From Bacteriovoracaceae bacterium UBA2428 (GTDB lineage Bacteria > Bdellovibrionota > UBA2428): DNA of 5,918 nt. A program made the position numbers and the translations under genes. The notes under the pieces were generated by a model, which worked only from the letters and a program-made list of their open reading frames with translations, was not told where the DNA came from and did not search any database. The stretch is taken from contig DDRA01000017.1 of NCBI GenBank assembly GCA_002343545.1, forward strand, positions 1 to 5,918, in the 5' to 3' direction. This document shows, piece by piece, positions 1 to 5,828 of the stretch (position 1 is its first letter; every line of letters starts with the position of its first letter).

Positions 1-156
1 GGCTTGACCGTCGGACGCTTCATGGGCGCGGCGGGTTTGAGCTACCTCGTGGCGTTGACTTCGAGCTTGGCCGCGAAGATCGAAGTCCGTTACCACGGCT
101 TCATCCGCGAGCGCAGCACCCTCTTCACGGGGCTCGGCGGTCGCATCCTCTTCTGA
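1..156 (+). CDS. 3' end of a probable outer-membrane beta-barrel protein (partial)
   Basis: The first 51 codons of the window stay open in frame 1 and end at TGA 154-156; the start lies outside the window. The visible tail alternates polar and hydrophobic residues (SSLAAKIEVRYHGF, then TGLGGRILF) and ends in a C-terminal Phe. A terminal aromatic residue on a final amphipathic strand is the usual BAM recognition signature of outer-membrane barrels. The likely role is therefore an integral outer-membrane protein, but the family cannot be named from so short a piece. The gene runs towards the lipoprotein gene on the other strand and shares the hairpin terminator at 189-223 with it. A soluble protein that happens to end in Phe remains possible. 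Confidence 0.6.
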   Translation, partial: GLTVGRFMGAAGLSYLVALTSSLAAKIEVRYHGFIRERSTLFTGLGGRILF

Positions 157-188
157 AGCCGCCCCCGCACTCGCGCCTTTCGCATAAA

Positions 189-223
189 AAAAGCCCTCCG
201 CGAGACTCTCGCGGAGGGCTTTT
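189..223. terminator. Bidirectional intrinsic terminator between convergent genes
   Basis: A perfect 12-bp GC-rich stem (193-204 with 208-219) closes a 3-nt loop. Four more A-T pairs (189-192 with 220-223) extend it, so each strand carries an A-tract before and a T-tract after the stem. It lies 32 bp after the stop of the partial plus-strand gene and 20 bp from the stop of the minus-strand lipoprotein gene, so it can end transcription from both sides. Confidence 0.93.
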
Positions 224-243
224 CGTTTTCGGGATCGACGCGC

Positions 244-921
244 TTAGTAGCGACGGCAGGCGCTCGAACCCGTTTCGACGAAGCTCGTCACGGGGCGATC
301 GCTCGCGTTCTTCATCGTGGCGAGCGTGACGCCGGCCTTGATGAGTTTGACCTCGGCGAAGCGCTGTTGGGTCACGTTGTAGCCCCAATAGTCTTCGCTG
401 CCGTAGACGTTGTGGGTGCGCGTTTCCGTCCAGCACTCGTAGTCCTCGCGGTCATGATGGTAATCATGGCCGTACCCGGAACTGCTGCCAATGGGACGGG
501 ACCCGGCCGGGCCGCAGACGCGCTCGCGCGTCGTGTAGGTGTCGTACACGCACTGACGGGAGTCGTTGATCTGACCCGAGCGACCGACTTCCTTGACGGA
601 GAGGGTCATGTCGATATCGAAGGTCTGGCCGATCTTGGCGGCGGGAAGGTAGATACGTCCGTCCTTGAGTTCGCGCTGGAGCGCGGCGACGCCGGGGATG
701 CGGAACTCGACGACGCCCTGTTGGGTCGCCATCGAAAACTTCGTGCGGGTCAGGTTCGTGTGAACCGTCGCGTTGTAAGTTCCGGGGACGATGCGGACGT
801 AATCTCTCGAGTACGAGGCGACCTTCGCGTCGAAGGGTTTGAGGACTTTGACCTGGCCTTGGATCGTGCTTTCGCAAGCGGCGAGCATCATGAGCAGGGC
901 GAGGGGGGCAAAACGTTTCAT
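244..921 (-). CDS. Predicted envelope lipoprotein, Cys/His-containing, unknown function
   Basis: This is a 225-residue protein with a short lipoprotein signal peptide: Lys2-Arg3, a hydrophobic core to Leu13, then lipobox LAAC with the lipidated Cys16. Glu17 at +2 is not the Asp retention signal of enteric bacteria, so outer-membrane sorting is plausible. The mature part looks beta-rich. Its second half has four further Cys (124, 136, 163, 222), consistent with two periplasmic disulfides, and a His/Asp/Glu cluster at 150-160 (GYGHDYHHDREDY) that could bind metal. The start is well supported: AGGAGG on the minus strand (927-932) sits 5 nt before the ATG at 921. The gene is convergent with the partial barrel gene and divergent from the histidine kinase. 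I do not recognise a named family; general resemblance to hypothetical lipoproteins of predatory-type deltaproteobacteria is an impression only. Overlapping open frames on both strands here lack signals of their own. Confidence 0.88.
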   Translation of the reverse strand: MKRFAPLALLMMLAACESTIQGQVKVLKPFDAKVASYSRDYVRIVPGTYNATVHTNLTRTKFSMATQQGVVEFRIPGVAALQRELKDGRIYLPAAKIGQTFDIDMTLSVKEVGRSGQINDSRQCVYDTYTTRERVCGPAGSRPIGSSSGYGHDYHHDREDYECWTETRTHNVYGSEDYWGYNVTQQRFAEVKLIKAGVTLATMKNASDRPVTSFVETGSSACRRY

Positions 922-978
922 GGGAACCTCCTGTTGCGCTTGTCGTAGCGGTGTCCCCGAGGATCCACCACGAGAACG

Positions 979-1007
979 ATGACAAAGCGTCCCGTAAAAC
1001 GTTCCAA
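979..1007 (-). promoter_or_regulatory. Candidate sigma-70-type promoter for the lipoprotein gene
   Basis: Read on the minus strand, TTGGAA (1002-1007) and TGTCAT (979-984) are separated by exactly 17 nt. Each matches four of six consensus positions. Transcription would begin near 972 and leave a leader of about 50 nt before the ATG at 921. Support is pattern only, and the consensus of this organism is unknown. Confidence 0.35.
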
Positions 1008-1082
1008 ACGGCGAAAATTAACTGACGCTCGCTCTGGTCACGGAAGTCTTCAGTCTCTCCCCGCCTGAGCCGATAGGAAGGG

Positions 1083-2405
1083 GTGAGCTTGAGCCGATCG
1101 GAATTGGGGCGAAGGGTACAAAACGAGTCGTCGCGCGCCTTGCTGGCGGTCGCCTTGCTCTTTCTCATGGCGGGATCGCTGTGGACGCACTTCGGGCTTG
1201 GCGTCGTTTTCTTGCAGCTCCCGCTCATCGCGGCCTGGATGCTGATCCACGCCCTCGGCTTTTTGAATTTGCGCTTTGCCCGCCTCGAGGTCCCGCTCAC
1301 GGTCCTCGGACTGGGCGCCCTCCAGCTCTATTTTCAATTGATCCTGAAGACTTACCAGGCGCCCTTCTTGCCGCTCGCGCCCGTTTTCTTCGTCGTTTCG
1401 GCGCTCTCGCTCGCGGGCTACGCGAACGGTCGCCTGCCCAAGACGCTCCTCATCTGGGGGGTGGCGTGGTTGAGCTCGCTCGCGTGGTTGCTCGTCGGCG
1501 ACGACGTGAACCCGCAGTCGCGCAAGGCTTTCGCCTTTGCCTTCACCCTCAACACGGGATTCCTGGGGGCCTTCTGGCTCGTGACCCGGACCGTCGGCCG
1601 CCGCTTAGCGCGGGACCTCGTGGCGCTCGGCCCGAGCCGCAGCTTCGACGATCAACGTCTCCAAGCCGCCAAACTGCAGGTCTTGGGCGAGCTCACGGCG
1701 AGCCTGGCCCACGAGATCTCGAACCCGCTCACGGCCATCGCCGGTTACAACTACCAGGTCAGCGAGGAGCTGAAGGATAATCCGACGAGTCCCTCGCTCG
1801 ACATCCTTCGCCAGGCGACGGAGCGCGTCCAGTTCAACGTCCAACGCATCACCGAGATCACGAAGACCGTGCGGAGTTTCGCGCGCGACGCCTCGGCCGA
1901 GGACTTCCGTCCCGTGTCGGTGAAGGAGCTCTTCGCGGATACCCTCTTGCTCATGCGGCATCCGCTCAAGGCGGCGGGCGTCGAGGTCACGACGACGATG
2001 CCGGCCGGCGACTGTTTCGTGCGGGGCAACTTCGTGCAACTGAGCCAGGTCCTCGTGAACTTCCTGTCGAACGCGCGCGACGCCTGTCGCGACGCCGAGA
2101 TCCGCCGCGTGAACCTCGGCTGCTCGGTCGAGCGCGGTCAGGTTTTCCTTTGGGCGGAAGACACGGGCTCCGGCGTGAGCGAAGGCCACGCGTCGCGTCT
2201 CTTCCAGCCCTTCTTCACGACGAAGGAGCGCGGCCGGGGAACGGGCCTCGGGCTCTACATCTCGCGTCTCATCGCCGAACGGCACGGGGCCGAGCTCGGC
2301 TTCGAAAACCTCAAGGACTCGCGTGGCAAGGTCTCGGGTTCGCGCTTCTACCTGAAGCTCGAACTCACGAACGCCAAGCCCGCGGTCGACGGCAAAGCGG
2401 CCTGA
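1083..2405 (+). CDS. Orphan membrane-bound sensor histidine kinase (about six TM segments, HisKA-HATPase)
   Basis: A 440-residue sensor kinase that should autophosphorylate on His and pass the phosphate to a response regulator. Six hydrophobic segments are visible (about 19-37, 39-60, 70-88, 94-113, 120-138, 149-168) with only short loops, so there is no periplasmic sensor domain; the signal is probably sensed within the membrane or by a partner. The dimerisation domain carries the H-box LAHEISNPLTAI with His210. The ATPase domain has the N-box (NFLSNARDA, Asn330), the G1 box DTGSG (360-364), the F-box FQPFF (374-378) and the G2 box GRGTGLGL (384-391), all apparently intact. The H-box style is that of NtrB-like kinases, but no receiver-domain gene is adjacent. 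The start is GTG 1083 or TTG 1089: an in-frame TAG at 1074 limits the choice, and the purine run 1075-1083 fits TTG spacing better. Its 3' end converges with the next gene. Confidence 0.93.
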   Translation: MSLSRSELGRRVQNESSRALLAVALLFLMAGSLWTHFGLGVVFLQLPLIAAWMLIHALGFLNLRFARLEVPLTVLGLGALQLYFQLILKTYQAPFLPLAPVFFVVSALSLAGYANGRLPKTLLIWGVAWLSSLAWLLVGDDVNPQSRKAFAFAFTLNTGFLGAFWLVTRTVGRRLARDLVALGPSRSFDDQRLQAAKLQVLGELTASLAHEISNPLTAIAGYNYQVSEELKDNPTSPSLDILRQATERVQFNVQRITEITKTVRSFARDASAEDFRPVSVKELFADTLLLMRHPLKAAGVEVTTTMPAGDCFVRGNFVQLSQVLVNFLSNARDACRDAEIRRVNLGCSVERGQVFLWAEDTGSGVSEGHASRLFQPFFTTKERGRGTGLGLYISRLIAERHGAELGFENLKDSRGKVSGSRFYLKLELTNAKPAVDGKAA

Positions 2406-2423
2406 CGAGAGCAGCCTCCGCGC

Positions 2424-3209
2424 TCAGCGGACGGTGAAGAGCCGGCTCACGGCGTTGCCGTTCAGGCTACGCACGTGGATCATGTAGCGGCCCGCCGGGG
2501 GGATCGCGATGGCGACTTCCGTCGCGAAAGAGCGAGTGAAGGGCAGGCAGCTTCCCGAAAAGACGGTCTTCGTGGGCGGCAGCACGACGATGACGTCGTC
2601 GACGCGCTCGACCTTGATCTCGTCGGCCAACTCCACGCACGACGAAGTCAGCAGACCCGCCAGGAGAAGCTTGAATTCGCCGGCTTCCGTCGAAGCCGAG
2701 AGGATATCCGGAACGTAGACCGACGTGATCGCGGCGTAACGAAGGTTGTCGACGCTCGCGACGCGCGCCTTCTCGACGCCGAAGTTTCGCGTCTTGCGTC
2801 CGCCTTCACGCGAGGCGAACTCGATCGCGTAGGAGCCGCTCTCCAGGCGGCCGAAGGAGATTTCGTGCGAGAAGGGCACGGGGGCCGCGACGTCGGCCGG
2901 CAATTCCTGGCCGGGGGCGCAGACGCCGTCGACCTTGCGCAGGGCGAACTGACGGAGGGCAAAACCCTGGGGCTTCGCGACCGTTTCGGTGTGGCCGAGG
3001 GAATAGCAGCCGTTCGGGAGAAGGCCGTCGACGAGGGCCAGCACGTTGTCGTTGTCGTCGTAGCCGGTCGCCGGAAGGAAGACGTTGGAGAGGGCGACTT
3101 CGACGGGGCGGGCCACCTCCGCCGGCGCGAGGGCTTGCGCGAAGGCCGGGGAGGCCTGGGACGCCGAGGCCGAAAGGGCGATCACGAACGAGGCGACGCT
3201 CTTCTTCAT
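2424..3209 (-). CDS. Secreted protein with two tandem repeats of a Cys-pair beta domain, unknown function
   Basis: A 261-residue exported protein. A Sec signal peptide (MKKS, hydrophobic stretch, then SPAFA) has a signal peptidase I site after Ala24. The rest consists of two diverged copies of one domain, about 36-145 and 160-260. Each copy has an early V-x-x-P strand, GLL followed by Cys (Cys68, Cys191), a second Cys 29-30 residues later (Cys97, Cys221), and a closing strand pair with the pattern G-x-Y-x-I-x3-S-x2-G-x4-R-x-F-x-V (125-145 and 240-260, gap-free). One disulfide per domain is likely. The product is presumably periplasmic, surface-bound or released; no catalytic motif is seen. 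The ATG at 3209 is chosen because of the signal peptide and an AAGG five bases upstream. The reading frame stays open far upstream, antisense to the activator gene, but that part is composition-driven. It is divergent from the activator and converges on the kinase gene. I do not recognise the family. Confidence 0.87.
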   Translation of the reverse strand: MKKSVASFVIALSASASQASPAFAQALAPAEVARPVEVALSNVFLPATGYDDNDNVLALVDGLLPNGCYSLGHTETVAKPQGFALRQFALRKVDGVCAPGQELPADVAAPVPFSHEISFGRLESGSYAIEFASREGGRKTRNFGVEKARVASVDNLRYAAITSVYVPDILSASTEAGEFKLLLAGLLTSSCVELADEIKVERVDDVIVVLPPTKTVFSGSCLPFTRSFATEVAIAIPPAGRYMIHVRSLNGNAVSRLFTVR

Positions 3210-3330
3210 ATGGGCCTTGGACGTAGATTTCGTCTCGCGGCTAGGCAAGGCGTAAACGCGAGTCCTGACCGGGTTTTGACCTAAGTCGCCGAAAAAACAG
3301 GGCACGGTCGGAGAAGAATTCGGCCTCCCG

Positions 3331-3387
3331 CGGTGTCGGGGCCACGTGTCCACGGACTTTGTGAATCTCGCTAAAGTTCTGACACCG
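3331..3387. promoter_or_regulatory. Candidate operator region in the divergent intergenic space
   Basis: The 213-bp space between the secreted-protein gene (start 3209) and the activator gene (start 3423) holds a 7-bp inverted repeat, CGGTGTC (3331-3337) and GACACCG (3381-3387). Between the arms lies a 12-bp imperfect palindrome centred on CACGTG (3340-3351, GGCCACGTGTCC, 10 of 12 symmetric positions). Such dyads could be binding sites for the activator or another regulator of either gene. This is inference from symmetry alone. Confidence 0.3.
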
Positions 3388-3422
3388 TCCTGCCGAAAGA
3401 TTGGACAGGAGGCCACCGGCTC

Positions 3423-5015
3423 ATGATCAAATGGGAAGAGTTCGAGCATATCCACGTTGTCCGCAAGATCCGCGAGGTCGTGGGCAACTGGTTCCAAGTC
3501 GACATCCTCTTCGTGGATGACCAAGGACGCCTGAAGAACTTCGAGAAGGGGCAGAAACGCCTCTGGTCGAACACCTTGCTGGCGAACACGGTCAACACCG
3601 AGGCGGGCTACGACTACTTGGCCCAGGTCATCGAGCGCGAGAACGCCCACCTCGTGCGCGCCGACGTCAAGCACCACGAGTTCGAGTTCATGCCCGGTTG
3701 CCACGGCATGGCCTTCCCGATCGTCGTGGACTCCGAGTACGTGGGCGCGGTCGTGGCGCTCTGCTACCACAAGGCGCCCTCGCCGCAGGTCGACCCGCGC
3801 TTCGTTACGCAGTGCGAGGCCTTCCGCCTTTCGCCCTCGGACGCGGAGAAGGCGTGGCGCGCGATCAAGCACGTGCAGCCCCAAGAGACGACCTACTTCC
3901 GCGAACTGACGGATCTCGTCGCGCAAGAAATCGTGACCCTGCACAAAGAGATCTCGACGCGCGAGACGCGCATCCAGGAGCTGAACAACCAGCTCGGCGG
4001 CCGCTTCCGCTACGACCAGATGATCGGTAAGTCCAAGCCGATGCAGGACGTCTACAACCTGCTCGACAAGATCTCGAGCTCCGAGTCGACGGTCATGATC
4101 CAAGGCGAGAACGGGACCGGTAAGGAACTCATCGCCAAGTCCATCCACTACAGCAGCCCGCGCAAGGATCGCGTTTTCTTGCCGATCAACTGCGCGGCCT
4201 TCAACGACAACTTGCTCGAGTCCGAACTCTTCGGCCACATGAAGGGTTCCTTCACGGGCGCCGTCAAGGACCGCAAGGGTTACTTCGAGCTCGCCGACGG
4301 CGGCACCTTGTTCATGGACGAAATCGGGGACATCAGCCCGGCCATGCAGGTCAAGCTCCTGCGCGTCCTGCAGGACGGCAGCTTCTCTCCCGTCGGTTCG
4401 ACCGACGTGAAGAAAACGAAAGTGCGCATCGTCGCCGCGACGAACCGCGACCTCAAGTCGATGGTCGAGGAAGGCAGCTTCCGCCAAGACTTGTACTTCC
4501 GCCTGAACGTCATCAACGTGCAGGTTCCGCCGCTGCGCGACCGCAAGGAAGACCTCATGCTCCTCTCGGACCACTTTCTGGCGAAGACCGCGAAGGACAA
4601 GGGCCTCGAGCCGCGCATCCTCACGAAGCGCGCGATGGAGAAGATGTTCGACTACCACTGGCCGGGTAACATCCGGGAACTCGAGAACGAGATGGAGCGC
4701 GTGACGGTCCTCGCAGGCGCGGAGACGCGCATCACGGCCGAGATGCTCTCGCCGCGCATCCGCGAAGCGACGGATCGTCCGAAGGTCCAGGGCACGCGTC
4801 TCTCCGGCAAGTTGAAGGACGCGCTCGAGGAGCTCGAGCGCGCGATGATCCGCGAGGGTCTCCGCCGCACGGGCTGGAACAAGTCGCGGCTCGCGAAGGA
4901 GCTCGGCATCTCGCGTGCGGGTCTCATCATGAAGGTCGAGAAGTACGGCCTCGACAAGCGCCGTCTCGCCCGCGAGGGCGGCGGTCCGCTCGGCTCGACG
5001 GGCACGGACGACTAA
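3423..5015 (+). CDS. Sigma-54-dependent transcriptional activator (bEBP) with PocR-like N-terminal sensor domain
   Basis: A 530-residue NtrC-family enhancer-binding protein that should remodel RNA polymerase-sigma-54 using ATP. Residues 1-150 are not a receiver domain. They resemble a PocR/GAF-like ligand domain: a strand plus VDDQG at about 27-35, then GCHGMAFPI (92-100) followed by VVDSEYVGAVVA. Residues 155-192 look like a coiled-coil linker. The AAA+ domain has Walker A GENGTGKE (228-235), the sigma-54 contact loop as GSFTGA (275-280; usually GAFTGA), Walker B GTLFMDE (294-300), sensor I AATN (338-341), likely arginine fingers Arg354 and Arg360, and sensor II WPGNIREL (413-420). A Fis-type helix-turn-helix spans about 467-512. 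AGGAGG (3407-3412) lies 10 nt before the ATG, and an in-frame TAA at 3372 rules out a long extension. It is divergent from the secreted-protein gene and ends in a terminator. The ligand and targets are unknown; activity is probably set by a small molecule, not by phosphorylation. Confidence 0.95.
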   Translation: MIKWEEFEHIHVVRKIREVVGNWFQVDILFVDDQGRLKNFEKGQKRLWSNTLLANTVNTEAGYDYLAQVIERENAHLVRADVKHHEFEFMPGCHGMAFPIVVDSEYVGAVVALCYHKAPSPQVDPRFVTQCEAFRLSPSDAEKAWRAIKHVQPQETTYFRELTDLVAQEIVTLHKEISTRETRIQELNNQLGGRFRYDQMIGKSKPMQDVYNLLDKISSSESTVMIQGENGTGKELIAKSIHYSSPRKDRVFLPINCAAFNDNLLESELFGHMKGSFTGAVKDRKGYFELADGGTLFMDEIGDISPAMQVKLLRVLQDGSFSPVGSTDVKKTKVRIVAATNRDLKSMVEEGSFRQDLYFRLNVINVQVPPLRDRKEDLMLLSDHFLAKTAKDKGLEPRILTKRAMEKMFDYHWPGNIRELENEMERVTVLAGAETRITAEMLSPRIREATDRPKVQGTRLSGKLKDALEELERAMIREGLRRTGWNKSRLAKELGISRAGLIMKVEKYGLDKRRLAREGGGPLGSTGTDD

Positions 5016-5034
5016 AGGGTTTTCGTCGACGAGG

Positions 5035-5075
5035 CAAAACGCCCGCGCCCGTCGAAAGACGGCGCGGGCGTTTTG
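5035..5075 (+). terminator. Intrinsic terminator of the activator gene
   Basis: A long stem (5035-5049 with 5061-5075, continued by 5051-5053 with 5058-5060) has a single bulged C at 5050 and a GAAA tetraloop (5054-5057). The base carries four A-T pairs, giving AAAA before and TTTT after the GC-rich core. It starts 20 bp after the stop codon. Its symmetry means it could also act on the minus strand, but no gene there needs it. Confidence 0.88.
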
Positions 5076-5175
5076 CGTTTCGCGCGTCGTCGGCCGGCCG
5101 CGTGAAAAAAGACGTCGGGATCCCGGCGGTCCTCCTGACGCGTGCCGCGTTGCTTGTGCTGCGTTGGGCGCGGTG

Positions 5176-5192
5176 CGCGAAACGCTTTCGTG
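5176..5192. repeat. Short dyad upstream of the barrel gene promoter region
   Basis: CGAAA (5178-5182) and TTTCG (5186-5190) form an inverted repeat around CGC, extended by one G-T and one C-G pair. It sits at the edge where the DNA becomes AT-rich. It may be an operator half-site pair or a minor hairpin; chance is possible at this length. Confidence 0.25.
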
Positions 5193-5295
5193 TGACACCT
5201 AAATTTTAAAATGCGCAAGCGTGTTCCGGGCTTATCGGTTTTTGCTGCTCTGCGGAAAAAACCTAAAAATATCTTGCGTATGAGCTGGCACCTTT

Positions 5296-5324
5296 TTGAC
5301 TTCGCAAATGCTTGCCCTTACTTT
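5296..5324 (+). promoter_or_regulatory. Candidate sigma-70-type promoter of the small barrel gene
   Basis: TTGACT (5296-5301, five of six consensus positions) and TACTTT (5319-5324, three of six) are separated by exactly 17 nt. Transcription would start near 5331, immediately before GGAGGT, giving a very short leader. A second possible promoter lies upstream: TTGCTG at 5242 with an A-rich -10 at about 5264-5270. A promoter here argues that the coding region starts downstream of it. Confidence 0.4.
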
Positions 5325-5332
5325 CAGGTCTT

Positions 5333-5338
5333 GGAGGT
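5333..5338 (+). promoter_or_regulatory. Ribosome binding site that decides the barrel gene start
   Basis: GGAGGT is a strong Shine-Dalgarno sequence. It lies 10 nt before the in-frame ATT at 5349, the same spacing as in the activator gene. The in-frame ATGs at 5211 and 5280 and the TTG at 5331 lie upstream of it or overlap it and have no comparable site, and no ATG, GTG or TTG follows it within a usable distance. Confidence 0.6.
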
Positions 5339-5348
5339 ACTGCATAAC

Positions 5349-5828
5349 ATTATCAACAAAACGAAAGCTCTCGCACTTGCTCTTTCCATGGCCGCTGCAC
5401 CGGCCCTCGCTGCTCAGCACGAAGTGACCGGGGGCTCGAACCTCGGTCTCACGATCGCTAAGGGTGGCGCGTTCAAGTTCGGAACGCACGCTGGTTACAA
5501 CTACGCCCTCGACGAGATGATTCAACTCGGCGGTGAAGTTGCACTCAACTACGAGAAAGACGCAGCAAACGAGTTCACCGGCAAAATCGGCGTTGGCCCG
5601 ACGTTCAACTTCGGCGGTCCGATTGCAGAAGCAATCTACGCTCAAGTTCTCGGCCAAATGTCGTTCGGCGGTGGCACGAACTTCGGCGCAGTTGTTGCAG
5701 TCGGCAAGCGCATCCCGCTGTCGTCTGACATCACCTGGAACCCGGAACTCGACTTCGACATGTGGTTCAAGGGCGGTTTCGCCTGGTCCCTCGAAGTCAA
5801 AGTCGTGAACCTCGCCGTTCACTTCTAA
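5349..5828 (+). CDS. Small outer-membrane beta-barrel protein, probably ATT start
   Basis: From ATT 5349 the product has 159 residues. It begins INKTK, then a hydrophobic Ala/Leu core and a signal peptidase I site after PALA or PALAA (residue 21 or 22), leaving a mature protein of about 137 residues. The mature part is a run of amphipathic strands separated by Gly/Asn/Asp turns, about eight in all, and ends in NLAVHF with C-terminal Phe. This fits a small eight-stranded outer-membrane barrel of the OmpX/OmpW size class; no specific family is recognised. The ATT start is inferred from GGAGGT at 5333 and the clean signal peptide. ATG 5280 or 5211 would add 23 or 46 unlikely residues overlapping a promoter. 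Codon use differs from the neighbours: 17 of 23 Ala codons are GCT or GCA, which suggests high expression or separate origin. Monocistronic, with its own terminator. Confidence 0.85.
   Translation: MINKTKALALALSMAAAPALAAQHEVTGGSNLGLTIAKGGAFKFGTHAGYNYALDEMIQLGGEVALNYEKDAANEFTGKIGVGPTFNFGGPIAEAIYAQVLGQMSFGGGTNFGAVVAVGKRIPLSSDITWNPELDFDMWFKGGFAWSLEVKVVNLAVHF

Larger units (their letters stand above)
5016..5348. other. Gene-free stretch between the activator and the small barrel gene
   Basis: The first part (5016-5180) is very GC-rich and contains the activator's terminator (5035-5075) and no credible gene. From about 5195 the composition turns sharply AT-rich, including AAATTTTAAAAT at 5201-5212 and A-runs at 5256-5269. 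This region looks like regulatory DNA for the barrel gene: promoter-like elements, a small dyad at 5176-5192 and a Shine-Dalgarno sequence at 5333-5338. The barrel reading frame is open back to ATG 5211, but the residues it would encode before about 5349 do not look like a protein N-terminus. Confidence 0.6.

Noticed and set aside
367..948. A 193-codon plus-strand frame antisense to the lipoprotein gene.
   Set aside because: The minus-strand lipoprotein has a lipobox and an ideal ribosome binding site; this frame has neither.
464..1300. A 278-codon minus-strand frame overlapping the lipoprotein gene and the start of the kinase gene.
   Set aside because: It is out of frame with the lipoprotein, Arg/Pro-rich, without a signal or motif, and crosses the divergent intergenic region.
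3330..3344. A minus-strand GG-N10-GC arrangement (TGGC with GC at the right spacing) upstream of the secreted-protein gene, suggesting a sigma-54 promoter.
   Set aside because: Only the invariant dinucleotides match; the -12 part reads CCGCG. Such spacing is common by chance in DNA this GC-rich.
3210..5198. The minus-strand frame of the secreted-protein gene stays open for a further 663 codons, antisense to the activator, as if encoding a 924-residue protein.
   Set aside because: The opposite strand holds a complete, motif-rich activator. The extension is Arg/Val/Leu/Asp-rich antisense translation typical of GC-rich genes, and a signal peptide with its own start sits at 3209.
5012..5218. A 68-codon minus-strand frame in the gene-free stretch.
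   Set aside because: It is Arg-rich, runs through the terminator hairpin, and shows no ribosome binding site or recognisable domain.
5308..5430. A short upstream reading frame starting at ATG 5308 in another frame, overlapping the barrel gene start.
   Set aside because: No Shine-Dalgarno sequence precedes it, and it would begin upstream of the inferred transcript start.
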